This document shows, in pieces, positions 10,901-20,448 of a DNA stretch of 64,000 nucleotides. The notes under the pieces are model-generated. The model ran no database searches, had not been told where the DNA came from, and worked only from the letters and a program-made list of their open reading frames with translations. The stretch covers positions 297,938 through 361,937 of the forward strand of contig NZ_HF952018.1 in assembly GCF_000430995.1 (NCBI RefSeq), in the 5' to 3' direction. Origin of the DNA: Thermobrachium celere DSM 8682. GTDB taxonomy: Bacteria > Bacillota > Clostridia > Clostridiales > Caloramatoraceae. Numbering within the stretch: the first letter of the stretch is position 1; every line of letters begins with the position of its first letter. The position numbers and the translations under genes are program-made.

Positions 10901-10990
10901 AAACGTTTGTCTTGGTGGCATTACATAAAAAATATTAACAAGTAGAAAAGTTAATAGAGATAAAAATGCTAAAAAATTAGTTTTCTTCAA
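7961..10990 (-). CDS. pulA: Membrane-anchored type I pullulanase (GH13_14)
   Basis: Extracellular debranching enzyme cutting alpha-1,6 links in pullulan, starch and glycogen. 1009 residues. Order: signal peptide 1-32 (hydrophobic core FLAFLSLLTFLLVNIFYVM, ending TFAQG); two CBM41-like starch-binding modules, each with WNLWIWPYGK; a beta-sandwich; a CBM48-like module (TSSKTTFKVWAPTASEAKLVIY); and the GH13 barrel with the pullulanase signature NWGYDPKNYNAPEGSYS, nucleophile in GFRFDLMG, acid/base in IIGEGWN, and EAHDN. It ends with a transmembrane segment (ALISAVAILIGMLGFVGYHIY) and a basic tail, without LPXTG, so it is probably held in the membrane facing out. Start is TTG 10990, six bases after GGGGGA; the ATG nearby is out of frame. 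Confidence 0.94.
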   Translation of the reverse strand: MKKTNFLAFLSLLTFLLVNIFYVMPPRQTFAQGKTKLIIHYAKDPKTDKDWNLWIWPYGKDGKKYEFTHKDDFGPYAIIEFDENYNKVGFIVRTDEWEKDVAEDRFVDKFINGVAEIWLLPDDPEIYYKKPDKKASNPVKLKEKTKVTVHYYRYDGKYDGWNLWIWPYGKQGKGYYFTGRDNFGLVGTFIIEDTADVDRLGIITRRSEQGNDWAEKEFGDRFITKFKDDGSAEIWLMQGDERIHYSIDTIDLTPKLVSATIDGIKTINIEVNFPFTITEDLKNKIKVKDNNKEYTISEIKIDESTKVENKARRLSIILDEKISLDKAINVEFIGYGTKAATFGQIFSSKEFDELYFYSGDDLGANYTSSKTTFKVWAPTASEAKLVIYSKWNDTQGKEYSMKKEDKGVWSYTLDGDQHGTIYTYKVKIGETWNEAVDPYARSVTVNGDKGVVIDLSKTNPEKWNPKYKPEFKNPVDAIIYELHIRDLSVHPNSGIKNKGKFLGLTETGTKTQNGTITGLDYIKSLGVTHIQLLPIFDFASIDEASTKPQFNWGYDPKNYNAPEGSYSTNPFDPLSRVIELKTLIQTLHDNGLRVIMDVVYNHMYSADASNFNKLVPGYFFRTDSSGKLTNGSGCGNDVASERSMARKFIIDSVTYWAKEYNIDGFRFDLMGLLDIETMNSIRAELDKIDPSIIIIGEGWNLSTALDDNLKANQKNASKMPRIAHFNDTIRDGIKGSVFNHTEPGFVNGSTSSQFKVMSGIVGGIDYSTVITTWGGIEPNQSVVYCEAHDNNTLYDKLKFTNPDASEEEIKAMHKLAGAIVLTSQGIPFLHAGQEFMRTKQGNDNSYNASDEINRLDWDRKDKNMDVVEYYKGLIELRKNHPAFRMPTAEMIKKHLEFLDTPTNVIAYVLKDNANGDKWKNIVVAFNGTNKEQKIKLPSRGRYSIVVNGQKAGITPIKTISGGTLTLPPKTAYVLYEQTTNYALISAVAILIGMLGFVGYHIYSKLNKRL

Positions 10991-11151
10991 GCATATCCCC
11001 CTTTCATAAATTAATAAATATATTAATTCTATTATTATCTTTAGTTTCCTGCTTTATCCTAATAAAATAATTTTACACTATATATTATAAAATAAGGAGA
11101 TTATTTAGAAGAAAATTTATAGAATTTTTCTAAAATTTATGCTATTATAAA

Positions 11152-11165
11152 AGAAAACGATTTCT
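11152..11165. promoter_or_regulatory. cre-like site upstream of GH3 glucosidase
   Basis: AGAAAACGATTTCT matches the CcpA operator TGAAANCGNTTTCA except for its outermost bases and is a near-perfect palindrome around CG. It lies 3 bases downstream of a possible -10 (TATTAT/TATAAA) and just ahead of the GH3 gene, consistent with catabolite repression. The rest of the 192-base divergent gap is AT-rich; I cannot assign a clear promoter for pulA. Confidence 0.55.
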
Positions 11166-11182
11166 GGGCTGGGGGTAGAGTT

Positions 11183-13423
11183 ATGAATATAGATGAAATA
11201 ATGAATGAGCTTACTTTAGAAGAGAAGTGTAGTCTTTTATCAGGGGCAGACTTTTGGAATTTAAAATCTATAGAGAGGCTTGGAATAAGAAAAATTATGA
11301 TGACGGATGGACCACATGGACTTAGAAAGCAGGATATGGATGCAAGTGAAATAGGACTAGAAAAAAGCGTACCAGCAACTTGCTTTCCAAGTGGAGCTGC
11401 ACTTGCTAGTACATGGAATAAGAATTTAATTAAAGAAGTAGGAAAAGCTATTGCAAAAGAGTGTTTGGATAATGATGTAGATGTGCTTTTAGGACCGGCG
11501 GTTAATATAAAAAGGTCTCCTTTATGTGGAAGAAATTTTGAATATTATTCGGAGGATCCAGTTCTATCTAGTAAAATTGCAAAGTATTTTATAAAAGGAG
11601 TACAGAGCCAGGGAGTATCAGCATGTATAAAGCACTTTGCAGCTAATAATCAAGAATTTAGAAGATTAACAACAGATGTAAGGGTTGATGAAAGAGCTTT
11701 TAGGGAGATTTATTTAAAGAGCTTTGAGGAGGCTATAAAGGAAGCAAAACCAGATTGTGTAATGTGTGCCTACAATAAAATAAATGGAGAATATGCGTCA
11801 GACAATAAAAAACTTTTAAATGATATATTAAGGGAAGAGTGGGGATACGAAGGAGTAGTTATATCGGATTGGGGAGCTGTTAATGACAGAGTAAAATCAC
11901 TAGAGGCTGGAATGGATATTGAAATGCCAAGTTGCTTTGGAGTAAATGATAGAATAGTTTATGAAGCAGTAAAAAGTGGGAAAATAAAAATTGAAGTTCT
12001 AGACAGGGCAGTTAAAAGAATTTTAAAGTTAATTTTAAAGCATAGTAATAAGAGTCAAACTAGATGTGTTGATTATGAATACAATCATAGACTGGCCTCA
12101 AAGGTTGCCGAAGAAGCAGTTATACTTTTAAAAAACGATGATGATATACTTCCATTAAATAAGGATAGCAGGATAGCGATTATTGGAGAATTTGCTAAAA
12201 ATCCTAGGTTTCAAGGTGGAGGAAGTTCACATGTAAATCCAACAAAGCTAGAATGTCCAATAGATGAAATAAAAAAATATGCAAATAGTGTTGTATACGC
12301 AAGAGGATTTAATTCAAATAATGATGAAATAGATGAAGCTCTAATAAAGGAGGCAGTTAATTTAGCAAAAATATCTGATGTAGTTGTTCTATTTTTAGGT
12401 CTTCCAGAGAGGTATGAATCGGAGGGATTTGATAGAGCAGACATTAAACTTCCATATAATCAGAATATATTAGTTGATGAAATATATAAAGTAAACAAAA
12501 ATATTGTGGTATCTTTAAGTGTGGGATCCTGTGTTGAGATGCCTTGGTTAGATAAAGTTAAAGCAGTTTTAAATGGGTATCTTTTAGGTCAGGCAGGTGG
12601 AAGTGCAATTGCAAACATCTTATTTGGTTATTCTGTTCCATCTGGAAAACTTTCAGAAACATTTATAAAGAGGTTAGAAGATAATCCATCCTACATAAAT
12701 TTCCCAGGTTCAAATGATCGGGTTTATTATGGAGAAAGTGTTTTTGTAGGATATAGATATTATGATTATAAAAATATAGATGTTCAGTTCCCTTTTGGAC
12801 ATGGATTAAGCTATACTAGGTTTGAATATAGTAATTTAAAAATAGATAAAAATGATTATTTCGATGATGAATGCATTGATATTAGTTTTAAATTAAAGAA
12901 TGTAGGTAAATATAAAGCTAAAGAAGTAGTGCAGGTATATATCAGTAAGCCAAATTCAAGCATCATAAGACCTATTAAAGAATTAAAGGAATTTGAAAAG
13001 ATAGAACTTGATGTTGGAGAGGAGAGGGAAGTAAATTTAAAAATAAAGGTAGATGATTTAAGTTATTTTGATGAACAATTTAATAGTTTTTTAGTTGAAG
13101 AGGGAGAATATAAAATACTTATAGGATCTAGCTCAAGAGACATAAGACTTGAAGGTAGTATAAAGGTAAAGAATAGACAAAAAGTAAAAAGAATGTATCA
13201 TATAAATTCAACTATTATGGATGTAATTAAAACAGAAAAAGGAAAAGAGTTACTAAAAGAGTTAGTTCAAATGCTAGATGTTGATGAAAATAATGTACAG
13301 GCTAAAATGATGAAGGAATTTTATCTAAATATGCCTTTAAGGGGACTTATATATTATGGAAATGGGAAATATGACTTTGAAAAATTAAATGAGATTATTG
13401 ATTTATTAAATAACGAAGCTTGA
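11183..13423 (+). CDS. Glycoside hydrolase family 3 beta-glucosidase
   Basis: Cytoplasmic exo-glycosidase of GH3 (beta-glucosidase or a related activity such as beta-xylosidase), 746 residues without signal peptide. It opens with the family pattern LTLEEKCSLLSG, has MMTDGPHGLR and the nucleophile region GVVISDWGAV near residue 230, the second alpha/beta domain with GGGSSHVNP, and a C-terminal fibronectin III-like domain (VVQVYISKP, LKEFEKIELDVGE). ATG 11183 follows GGGCTGGGGGTAGAGTT. The substrate cannot be set from sequence; the unit sits beside pulA and behind a cre-like site. The downstream carAB promoter begins inside its last codons. Confidence 0.88.
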   Translation: MNIDEIMNELTLEEKCSLLSGADFWNLKSIERLGIRKIMMTDGPHGLRKQDMDASEIGLEKSVPATCFPSGAALASTWNKNLIKEVGKAIAKECLDNDVDVLLGPAVNIKRSPLCGRNFEYYSEDPVLSSKIAKYFIKGVQSQGVSACIKHFAANNQEFRRLTTDVRVDERAFREIYLKSFEEAIKEAKPDCVMCAYNKINGEYASDNKKLLNDILREEWGYEGVVISDWGAVNDRVKSLEAGMDIEMPSCFGVNDRIVYEAVKSGKIKIEVLDRAVKRILKLILKHSNKSQTRCVDYEYNHRLASKVAEEAVILLKNDDDILPLNKDSRIAIIGEFAKNPRFQGGGSSHVNPTKLECPIDEIKKYANSVVYARGFNSNNDEIDEALIKEAVNLAKISDVVVLFLGLPERYESEGFDRADIKLPYNQNILVDEIYKVNKNIVVSLSVGSCVEMPWLDKVKAVLNGYLLGQAGGSAIANILFGYSVPSGKLSETFIKRLEDNPSYINFPGSNDRVYYGESVFVGYRYYDYKNIDVQFPFGHGLSYTRFEYSNLKIDKNDYFDDECIDISFKLKNVGKYKAKEVVQVYISKPNSSIIRPIKELKEFEKIELDVGEEREVNLKIKVDDLSYFDEQFNSFLVEEGEYKILIGSSSRDIRLEGSIKVKNRQKVKRMYHINSTIMDVIKTEKGKELLKELVQMLDVDENNVQAKMMKEFYLNMPLRGLIYYGNGKYDFEKLNEIIDLLNNEA

Positions 13424-13448
13424 CAAATGGGTTTGATTCTATTACAAT
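13420..13448 (+). promoter_or_regulatory. Sigma-A promoter of carAB
   Basis: TTGACA (13420-13425), 17-base spacer, TACAAT (13443-13448). The -35 overlaps the TGA stop of the GH3 gene. Transcription should begin near 13455, about 190 bases before carA. Confidence 0.85.
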
Positions 13449-13470
13449 TTAGCATAAATATACACTTTAA

Positions 13471-13620
13471 TTTGGTCCAGCGAGGCCAGAAAGGGGTATG
13501 ATAGGTATGAAGCTTTTTTGTCGTGTAAAAAAATGCATAGCTTTGCTTAAATATTTTTGTGGAACATAATGGACACGAAGGAGATTAGCTTATATAATCT
13601 CCTAAGTGTCCTTTTTTATT
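13471..13620 (+). promoter_or_regulatory. PyrR-type transcription attenuator of carAB
   Basis: The leader carries GGTCCAGCGAGGCCAGAAAGG (13474-13494), very close to the PyrR anti-antiterminator loop (UCCAGAGAGGCU...AAGG) known from Bacillus pyr leaders. It is followed by a strong terminator: arms at 13571-13587 and 13595-13611 (GGACAC and AGGAGATTA pairing with TAATCTCCT and GTGTCC, one internal mismatch) and then TTTTTT. With UMP, PyrR would stabilise the 5' hairpin and allow termination. No pyrR gene is in the window. Confidence 0.85.
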
Positions 13621-13644
13621 AATACTTGTTTAGGAGGCAAAAAT

Positions 13645-14694
13645 ATGAATGCAAAGCTGGTACTTGAAAATGGAGTAGTGTTTACAGGAAGGGCATTTGG
13701 ATATCTACAAGAAACAGTAGGTGAAGTAGTATTTAATACTGGGATGACAGGATATCAGGAGGTTTTAACAGATCCATCCTATTATGGACAAATAGTTGTT
13801 ATGACTTATCCTCTAATCGGTAATTATGGAATAAACTATGAAGATGTTGAATCACAAAGTCCTAAGGTAAAAGGGTTTATAGTTAAAGAAAATTGTACTT
13901 TCCCAAGCAATTTTAGATGTAGTATGGACCTAGATGATTATCTTAAAAACAATAAAATAATAGGATTAGAGGGAATAGATACAAGGGCTCTAACTAAAAT
14001 ACTTAGAGACACAGGTACTATGAAGGGTGTTATTACATTAGAGGATATGGATATAAATAGAGCAAAAGAGATTATGAAAAACTTTTCAAATAAAGATGCA
14101 GTCTTAAATGTAACTACAAAACAAAAATATCATATAGACGGTATGGGAAAGCACATTGCAGTTTATGATTTTGGAATAAAGCAGAACATAATAAGAAGCT
14201 TTATAAAAAGAGGATGCAGACTAACAGTTTTTCCAGCAACAGCCTCATATAATGAGATTTTAGAGGTAAATCCCGATTTAGTGTTTTTATCAAATGGCCC
14301 AGGAGATCCAGAGGATTTAAAGTTGATAATTCAAAACATAAAAGAATTATTAGGTAAAAAACCAATTGTAGGTATATGTTTAGGTCATCAGCTTTTAGCC
14401 TTAAGTCTTGGAGGAAGGACTAAAAAACTTAAATATGGACATAGAGGCTGTAATCATCCTGTAAAGGATTTAACAAAAAACAAAACATATATAACCTCTC
14501 AAAATCATGGATATTATGTTGATGTTGTACCAGAGGACATGGAGGTAACTCATATAAGTTTAAACGATGGCACAGTTGAAGGGATGAGACACAAAAAACT
14601 TCCAATTTATTCAGTTCAATTTCATCCTGAAGCTTGTCCTGGTCCAAAGGATAACGACTACATTTTTGATGAATTTTTAAAATTAGCACTATAG
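13645..14694 (+). CDS. carA: Carbamoyl-phosphate synthase small subunit
   Basis: Glutaminase subunit that supplies ammonia to CarB for pyrimidine (and arginine) synthesis. 349 residues from ATG 13645, which follows TAGGAGG; the longer open frame runs back into the terminator and is rejected. N-terminal CarA domain ([16 protein letters not shown]) and C-terminal class I glutaminase with the catalytic cysteine in [11 protein letters not shown] and the His/Glu pair in [10 protein letters not shown]. Ten bases separate it from carB. The PyrR attenuator upstream assigns the pair to the pyrimidine regulon. Confidence 0.96.
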   Translation: MNAKLVLENGVVFTGRAFGYLQETVGEVVFNTGMTGYQEVLTDPSYYGQIVVMTYPLIGNYGINYEDVESQSPKVKGFIVKENCTFPSNFRCSMDLDDYLKNNKIIGLEGIDTRALTKILRDTGTMKGVITLEDMDINRAKEIMKNFSNKDAVLNVTTKQKYHIDGMGKHIAVYDFGIKQNIIRSFIKRGCRLTVFPATASYNEILEVNPDLVFLSNGPGDPEDLKLIIQNIKELLGKKPIVGICLGHQLLALSLGGRTKKLKYGHRGCNHPVKDLTKNKTYITSQNHGYYVDVVPEDMEVTHISLNDGTVEGMRHKKLPIYSVQFHPEACPGPKDNDYIFDEFLKLAL

Positions 14695-14704
14695 GAGGGA
14701 TACT

Positions 14705-17700
14705 ATGCCACTAAATAGGAATATAAAAAAGGTACTTGTTATAGGTTCAGGACCAATAGTTATAGGACAAGCAGCAGAGTTTGATTATTCAGGAACACAG
14801 GCTTGTATGGCTATAAAAGAGGAAGGAATAGAGGTTGTACTGGTAAATTCAAATCCTGCCACCATTATGACGGATAAAGAGGTTGCAGATAAGGTGTACA
14901 TTGAACCTTTAACAGTAGAGGTTTTAGAGAGGATAATAGAAAAGGAAAGGCCAGATTCACTACTTGCAGGAATGGGTGGACAGACAGGACTAAATTTAGC
15001 GGTTGAACTTTATGAAAAGGGAATACTTCAAAAATATAATGTTAATGTTATAGGTACAAAGATTGAAGCCATAAAGCGTGGGGAAGATAGGGAGCTCTTT
15101 AGGGAGCTTATGAAAAAGATTAATCAGCCAATAATTGAAAGTGAGATTGTTACAAACCTCGAGGATGGAATAAAATTTGCAAAGAGAATAGGCTATCCTG
15201 TAATAATAAGACCTGCCTATACATTAGGGGGGACAGGTGGTGGAATTGCAGAAGATGAAGAGGAGCTAAAGAGAATTTTAGATATGGGACTTAAGTTAAG
15301 TTCAATAGGACAAGTTTTAATAGAAAAGAGTGTAAAGGGATGGAAGGAAATAGAGTATGAGGTTATACGCGATAGTCAGGGTAACTGTATAACTGTATGT
15401 AATATGGAAAATATAGACCCCGTTGGAGTTCACACAGGAGACAGCATAGTTGTTGCACCAAGCCAGACTTTATCAGACAAAGAATATCAAATGCTTCGAA
15501 CAGCTTCAATAGATATAATAAATTCAGTTGGAATTGAGGGGGGATGTAACGTTCAGTTTGCATTAAATCCTAATTCCTTTCAGTATGCAGTCATTGAAAT
15601 AAACCCAAGGGTGTCACGTTCATCTGCCCTTGCATCAAAGGCAACAGGTTATCCTATTGCAAAGGTCGCAACAAAGATTGCACTTGGATATACACTTGAT
15701 GAGATTAAAAATGAAGTGACAAATAAAACATATGCCTGCTTTGAGCCAAGTTTAGACTATGTAGTTGTAAAGATACCAAAATGGCCCTTTGATAAGTTTA
15801 CTGATGCAGAAAAGACACTTGGAACAAAGATGATGGCAACTGGGGAAGTTATGGCAATAGGGAGAAACTTTGAAGAGGCACTTTTAAAGGGAGTTCGTTC
15901 CCTTGAGATAGGTGCATATTCTCTTGAGATTAGTAAATTTAAAAATGATAGCTTAGATGAGCTCAAGGAAAAGGTAAAGAGGCCAAATGATGAAGGATTA
16001 TTTATAGTAGCAGAACTTTTAAGAAGGGGAGTAGATGTTGAAGAAATTTCAAATATAACAAAGATAGATAAGTTTTTTATAAATAAGATAAAAAACATAG
16101 TTGATAGAGAAGAAGAATTAAAAGGATTAAGTTTGAAGGATTTAAATAAAGAAAAATTAAGGGAATATAAAAAGCTTGGATTTTCTGATAGGGCAATTGC
16201 CCATTTTCTAAAGGCAGAGGTTGAAGATATAAAGAGACTTAGAAGGGAGCTTAATGTAAATCCAGCATATAAAATGGTGGATACCTGTGCAGGAGAGTTT
16301 GAGGCAGAGACACCTTATTATTATTCAACCTATGAAGACTTTGATGAAGTTGTAGTAACGGATAATAAAAAGGTTGTTGTAATAGGTTCTGGCCCAATTA
16401 GAATAGGTCAGGGAATAGAGTTTGACTATTCTTCAGTACACTGTGTACTCTCTTTAAAAAAGCTTGGTTTTGAGACTATAATAATAAACAACAATCCAGA
16501 AACAGTAAGTACAGATTTTAATATGTCAGATAAACTATACTTTGAGCCATTAACTGAGGAGGATGTTTTAAACGTTATAGAAAAGGAGAAACCCTATGGA
16601 GTAATTTTACAATTTGGAGGACAAACTGCAATAAAGCTTGCTAAATATTTAGATAAAAAGGGAATAAGAATACTTGGAACATCATCAGAGCAGATAGATT
16701 TAGCAGAGGATAGAGAAAGGTTTGATGAACTACTCGAGGGCCTAAACATAAAAAGGCCAAAGGGAAGGGCAGTATGGTCAGTTGAAGAAGGTATAGAGGT
16801 TTCTAAAGAAATAGGTTTTCCTCTTTTAGTTAGACCATCCTATGTGCTGGGTGGACAGGGTATGGAAATAACAAGGGATGAGGATGAGCTTAGATATTAT
16901 TTAAATTGTGCCTTTGAAAAGGACAATAAAAATCCTGTACTGATTGATAAATATATATGTGGAAGAGAGATTGAGGTTGATGCTATTTCAGATGGTGAAG
17001 AGGTTTTAATCCCTGGTATAATGGAACACTTAGAAAGTGCAGGAATACATTCAGGAGATAGTATAACTATATATCCAGCTCAAAGTATTTCACAAAAAAT
17101 AAAGGATAAAGTTTTAGAGTATACAAAAAGGATTTCAAAGGCAATAGGAATTAAAGGAATGATAAATATTCAGTTTATAGAGTATAAGGATGAACTTTAT
17201 GTAATAGAGGTAAATCCAAGAGCATCAAGAACAGTTCCTTTTATAAGTAAGGTAACAGGTGTTCCAATAGTTGAAATAGCAACAAGGGTAATGCTTGGAG
17301 AGAAGCTTAAAAATATTGGTTATGGGGTAGACGTGTATAAGGAGTCAGAAATTGTTGCAGTAAAGGTTCCTGTATTTTCAACTGAAAAACTAAAAAATGT
17401 TGAAGTTGCATTAGGACCTAATATGAAGTCAACAGGAGAAGTTTTAGGTATTGGAAGAAGTTTAAGTGAGGCATTATATAAGGGATTTTTAGGGGCAGGT
17501 TTGGATATTAAAAAGGTAAAAAAGGTATTTGCAGCGGTAAATGACTATGATAAGTATGAGTTTGTAGAGCTAGCAAATAGGATGAACGAAATAGGATGCG
17601 AAATATATGCAACAAAAGGTACATGGGAGGTACTAACTAGAGAAAAAGTGGAGGCAGAGTTTGTGGATGATAATAAAGCTCTAAACTTAATATCAAAAGG

Positions 17701-17878
17701 TGATATAGACCTAGTTATAAATACTCCAACTAAGGGAAATGATTTAGAAAGAGAAGGATTTAAAATAAGAAGAAGAGCTGTGGAGAGAAACATTAAAGTA
17801 TTAACTTCACTTGACACCTTAAGGGCTGTTGTTAAAGTTATGGAAAATAAAGTGGAATATGATGTCTATGTGTTATAA
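14705..17878 (+). CDS. carB: Carbamoyl-phosphate synthase large subunit
   Basis: Synthetic subunit that makes carbamoyl phosphate from bicarbonate, ammonia and two ATP. 1057 residues, normal length. Two homologous halves are plain: [20 protein letters not shown] at the start and [20 protein letters not shown] near residue 555, each followed by an ATP-grasp domain ([19 protein letters not shown] and [17 protein letters not shown]). The C-terminus is the MGS-like allosteric domain. ATG 14705 follows TAGGAGGG. It forms an operon with carA and ends at the terminator 17905. Confidence 0.97.
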   Translation: MPLNRNIKKVLVIGSGPIVIGQAAEFDYSGTQACMAIKEEGIEVVLVNSNPATIMTDKEVADKVYIEPLTVEVLERIIEKERPDSLLAGMGGQTGLNLAVELYEKGILQKYNVNVIGTKIEAIKRGEDRELFRELMKKINQPIIESEIVTNLEDGIKFAKRIGYPVIIRPAYTLGGTGGGIAEDEEELKRILDMGLKLSSIGQVLIEKSVKGWKEIEYEVIRDSQGNCITVCNMENIDPVGVHTGDSIVVAPSQTLSDKEYQMLRTASIDIINSVGIEGGCNVQFALNPNSFQYAVIEINPRVSRSSALASKATGYPIAKVATKIALGYTLDEIKNEVTNKTYACFEPSLDYVVVKIPKWPFDKFTDAEKTLGTKMMATGEVMAIGRNFEEALLKGVRSLEIGAYSLEISKFKNDSLDELKEKVKRPNDEGLFIVAELLRRGVDVEEISNITKIDKFFINKIKNIVDREEELKGLSLKDLNKEKLREYKKLGFSDRAIAHFLKAEVEDIKRLRRELNVNPAYKMVDTCAGEFEAETPYYYSTYEDFDEVVVTDNKKVVVIGSGPIRIGQGIEFDYSSVHCVLSLKKLGFETIIINNNPETVSTDFNMSDKLYFEPLTEEDVLNVIEKEKPYGVILQFGGQTAIKLAKYLDKKGIRILGTSSEQIDLAEDRERFDELLEGLNIKRPKGRAVWSVEEGIEVSKEIGFPLLVRPSYVLGGQGMEITRDEDELRYYLNCAFEKDNKNPVLIDKYICGREIEVDAISDGEEVLIPGIMEHLESAGIHSGDSITIYPAQSISQKIKDKVLEYTKRISKAIGIKGMINIQFIEYKDELYVIEVNPRASRTVPFISKVTGVPIVEIATRVMLGEKLKNIGYGVDVYKESEIVAVKVPVFSTEKLKNVEVALGPNMKSTGEVLGIGRSLSEALYKGFLGAGLDIKKVKKVFAAVNDYDKYEFVELANRMNEIGCEIYATKGTWEVLTREKVEAEFVDDNKALNLISKGDIDLVINTPTKGNDLEREGFKIRRRAVERNIKVLTSLDTLRAVVKVMENKVEYDVYVL

Positions 17879-17904
17879 TTATTTTTAAGTTTTTTAGATG
17901 GTTA

Positions 17905-17933
17905 GGACAGGCATTTGATTAAAATGCTTGTCC
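17905..17933 (+). terminator. carAB terminator
   Basis: 12-bp stem GGACAGGCATTT / AAATGCTTGTCC (one wobble) with a 5-base loop and TTTATTATTT after it. The remaining 240 bases to 18172 are AT-rich; I see only a TATAAT-like element near 18131 without a convincing -35. Confidence 0.85.
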
Positions 17934-18171
17934 TTTATTATTTGAGAAGTTTTTAGATGTAAGGGAGAGTTGACATAAAAATTAAATGGTATGGAGACAA
18001 AATATAATTATCTTTTTTAGTATAACATTTTAGAATGAATTGGAAATTTTCATATATAAACTATCTTTGAAACAAGCATTTTTGTACTAATGTACATAAA
18101 TTGTTAATACAATTTATTCAAGAAATGGTATATAATTATTATTGCAAATAGCAATATTAAGGGGGATTTTT

Positions 18172-18816
18172 ATGTATAAGGAGGCACCTTGGAAGTTAAA
18201 GGGAGATGGGTATATATTACTTTATAAATTTAAAAAGCACTTTATAAAGAACCACATATATTCACAGGATTTTTTGAAGGATTGCCCCTGTGGTGGATTA
18301 GGGTGTGTTATGATTGTAGACTATAAGGAATCAGATGTAGGACCATATAGGGAACTGCTTTTTATACCTGGCAAATTTAAGTTTAATGGTAAAAAATTAA
18401 ATACAATATCAAAAATATATGTAACAACACAGGACAGCGTTGTAAATGGAATAAGAAATTGGGCTATACCTAAGGAGATTGCAAATTGTAGCATAAATAA
18501 TACAGGAGGAATTAATCACATAGAATTTTTAAAGGGAGAAGAACGTATTTTAAAAATAAGTTTTAAAGATGGAAGGATGAAGTTTCCTGTGAACACTAAA
18601 CTTTTACCATTTCCATTAGTCCAAAGATATCATGACAAACTATATTATACAAACTTTTATGGAAGTGGTAAGGGAAGCTTTTCAAGGGTAGAACAAATAG
18701 AGGTTAATGAAAAGTATTTTCCAAATATAAAATACTATAAACCAATTGCTGTAATTAAAGTTACAGATTTTAATATTGTATTTCCCAAGGCTGAAATAGA
18801 GGGGATGAAGTTATGA
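18172..18816 (+). CDS. Acetoacetate decarboxylase-family protein
   Basis: 214 residues of the acetoacetate decarboxylase superfamily. The segments VDYKESDVGPYRELLFIPGKF and RNWAIPKEIANCS match the family patterns around the active-site region; the lysine in PKE is a candidate functional residue. ATG 18172 follows AAGGGGGA. The family includes decarboxylases, but many small members act on other or unknown substrates, so activity is not claimed. The stop overlaps an ATG (ATGA at 18813) that once opened a dehydrogenase gene, now reduced to a remnant, so the two probably formed a two-step module. Confidence 0.7.
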   Translation: MYKEAPWKLKGDGYILLYKFKKHFIKNHIYSQDFLKDCPCGGLGCVMIVDYKESDVGPYRELLFIPGKFKFNGKKLNTISKIYVTTQDSVVNGIRNWAIPKEIANCSINNTGGINHIEFLKGEERILKISFKDGRMKFPVNTKLLPFPLVQRYHDKLYYTNFYGSGKGSFSRVEQIEVNEKYFPNIKYYKPIAVIKVTDFNIVFPKAEIEGMKL

Positions 18817-19042
18817 ATTTAAAACTTCAAAAAAGAAGACTGCACTAGTTCCTTTTCCAAGTCAGTCTGCACACTATGTTGCAACATGTATTATAAAAGG
18901 TATGGAGAGAAATAAAAAATATGTTTATCCATCAAAAACTTTTGTTTTAATTTCGGTATTAAATAGGCTTTTTCCGTTTATTTATAGGCTTTATCAGAAA
19001 TCACAGTACAATAAATTTAAAAGGTGGTTAGAAAAAGTATAA
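18813..19042 (+). pseudogene. Remnant of an SDR-type dehydrogenase
   Basis: The ATG at 18813 opens an 11-codon frame that stops at once. In another frame, bases 18821-19042 encode 73 residues (ALVPFPSQSAHYVATCIIKG, then ERNKKYVYPSKTF, then a hydrophobic stretch and a basic tail) typical of the C-terminus of short-chain dehydrogenases such as those that modify lipids or fatty acyl groups. An upstream TGA in that frame and no start rule out a whole gene. About 200 N-terminal codons, including the Rossmann fold and YxxxK site, are missing, consistent with an internal deletion next to the decarboxylase-like gene. Confidence 0.65.
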
Positions 19043-19146
19043 GAGTTGAGGATGTTTGAAAAAGAATTGTAGAAAAAAACAGCTGAATATATTATAAGAT
19101 TTTTGGAAAAAATCGAATAAAAAATATATACAAATGAGGAGATGCT

Positions 19147-20280
19147 ATGGTAATATTTTTTATACTAATAACAATTGCTATATATGGACTTGGCAATTAT
19201 TATTTAGGTTTTAGGATGTTCAGAAATATAAAAAAAATAATGCCATTTTTGAGTGCAAAATTTTATTGGGGTGTTATTATATTTTTGTCTTTGAGTTTTA
19301 TAACAGAGAGGTTTTTAAGGAAGTATCTATCAAAAAATCTAAACTATATTATAAGTTTATTAGGGTCATACTATATTGCTGTTTTGTTTTATGTGATGAT
19401 TGCCTTCTTTTTAGTTGATATATTAAGGTTTTCACTGAAAATTCTAATTAAAGGATATAAAACTCCTACAGTGTTAGCTTATGCAAATATTTTTGTTGCA
19501 GCCTTAATTATACTTTTAATAATAGTTGGCACAATAAATGCACTAAATACTAAAGTATCTGAATATAAGATAACAACAGATAAAAGGATTGCTGAAGATT
19601 TAAATATAGTTATGGTAAGTGATATTCATCTTGGAACAATCATAACAGAGAGAAGATTGAATAAACTTGTTAATTTAATTAACAGTCAATCCCCTGATAT
19701 TGTAATATTTGCAGGTGACTTGATAGATGACGATATTGATATATTTGAAAAAAGAAGATATGGAGAAGTATTGAAGAATATAAAGTCAAAATATGGTGTA
19801 TATGCTGTACTTGGTAATCACGAGTATATTTCAAGAGATATAGATAAAGTACAAAGATGTTATAGTGAGGCAGGTATAGAACTGCTTATTGATGACGTGA
19901 AGGAAGTAAATGGAGTATATTTAGTAGGAAGAGATGACCAATCATCAGCAAGATTTAATGGAAAAGATAGAAGGAGCATAAAGGATTTATTATGGGATTT
20001 AGATAATAATAAATTTATAATAGTAGTCGACCATCAGCCAAAAAATATAAAGGAGGTAAAAGAGGCTGGAGTAGATTTGCAATTAAGTGGACATACCCAT
20101 AAGGGACAGTTTTTTCCTGTAAACTATATTACAGGAAAGATTTATGATATAGACCATGGTATAATGAAAAATGGTAATTTTACACTTGTTGTTTCAAGTG
20201 GATATGGTACTTGGGGTCCACCGATTAGAATTGCAACAGTCAGCGAAATAGTGAAGATAAGAGTTTCAAAAAATAAATAA
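19147..20280 (+). CDS. Membrane metallophosphoesterase (YkuE/YaeI-like)
   Basis: 377 residues. The N-terminal 135 residues contain about four transmembrane helices. The rest is a calcineurin-like phosphoesterase with every metal motif: SDIHLG, GDLIDD, GNHEY and GHTHKGQ. Relatives act on phospholipid or UDP-diacylglucosamine head groups or on unknown phosphodiesters at the membrane; the substrate cannot be told here. ATG 19147 follows TGAGGAGATGCT. It appears monocistronic, closed by the hairpin at 20294. Confidence 0.82.
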   Translation: MVIFFILITIAIYGLGNYYLGFRMFRNIKKIMPFLSAKFYWGVIIFLSLSFITERFLRKYLSKNLNYIISLLGSYYIAVLFYVMIAFFLVDILRFSLKILIKGYKTPTVLAYANIFVAALIILLIIVGTINALNTKVSEYKITTDKRIAEDLNIVMVSDIHLGTIITERRLNKLVNLINSQSPDIVIFAGDLIDDDIDIFEKRRYGEVLKNIKSKYGVYAVLGNHEYISRDIDKVQRCYSEAGIELLIDDVKEVNGVYLVGRDDQSSARFNGKDRRSIKDLLWDLDNNKFIIVVDHQPKNIKEVKEAGVDLQLSGHTHKGQFFPVNYITGKIYDIDHGIMKNGNFTLVVSSGYGTWGPPIRIATVSEIVKIRVSKNK

Positions 20281-20293
20281 AAAATTCATTCTA

Positions 20294-20324
20294 AAAGTCC
20301 CATTTAAGATTTAGATGGGACTTT
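20294..20324 (+). terminator. Terminator after metallophosphoesterase
   Basis: 10-bp stem AAAGTCCCAT / ATGGGACTTT, 11-base loop, followed by AAATTTTTTATT. Confidence 0.8.
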
Positions 20325-20381
20325 AAATTTTTTATTAATAAATATACATAATTTTTAATAAAAAAATAAGTTTGTAAATTA

Positions 20382-20432
20382 TTGAAAAATTTACAAAATA
20401 TTTTTACAATTAAATTAAACAAACGATTGCAT
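20382..20432 (+). promoter_or_regulatory. Promoter and cre-like site of the GH13 gene
   Basis: TTGAAA (20382-20387), 17-base spacer, TACAAT (20405-20410). Seven bases further on, AAACAAACGATTGCAT (20417-20432) matches the cre consensus WTGNAANCGNWWNCAW at all but two positions. It would cover the transcription start, as in CcpA-repressed amylase genes. Confidence 0.6.
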
Positions 20433-20448
20433 AGAGGGGGGACTAAAA

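Noticed and set aside
13606-13644. Longer CarA N-terminus from the open frame
   Set aside because: It would start inside the attenuator hairpin; ATG 13645 has TAGGAGG and matches CarA homologues.
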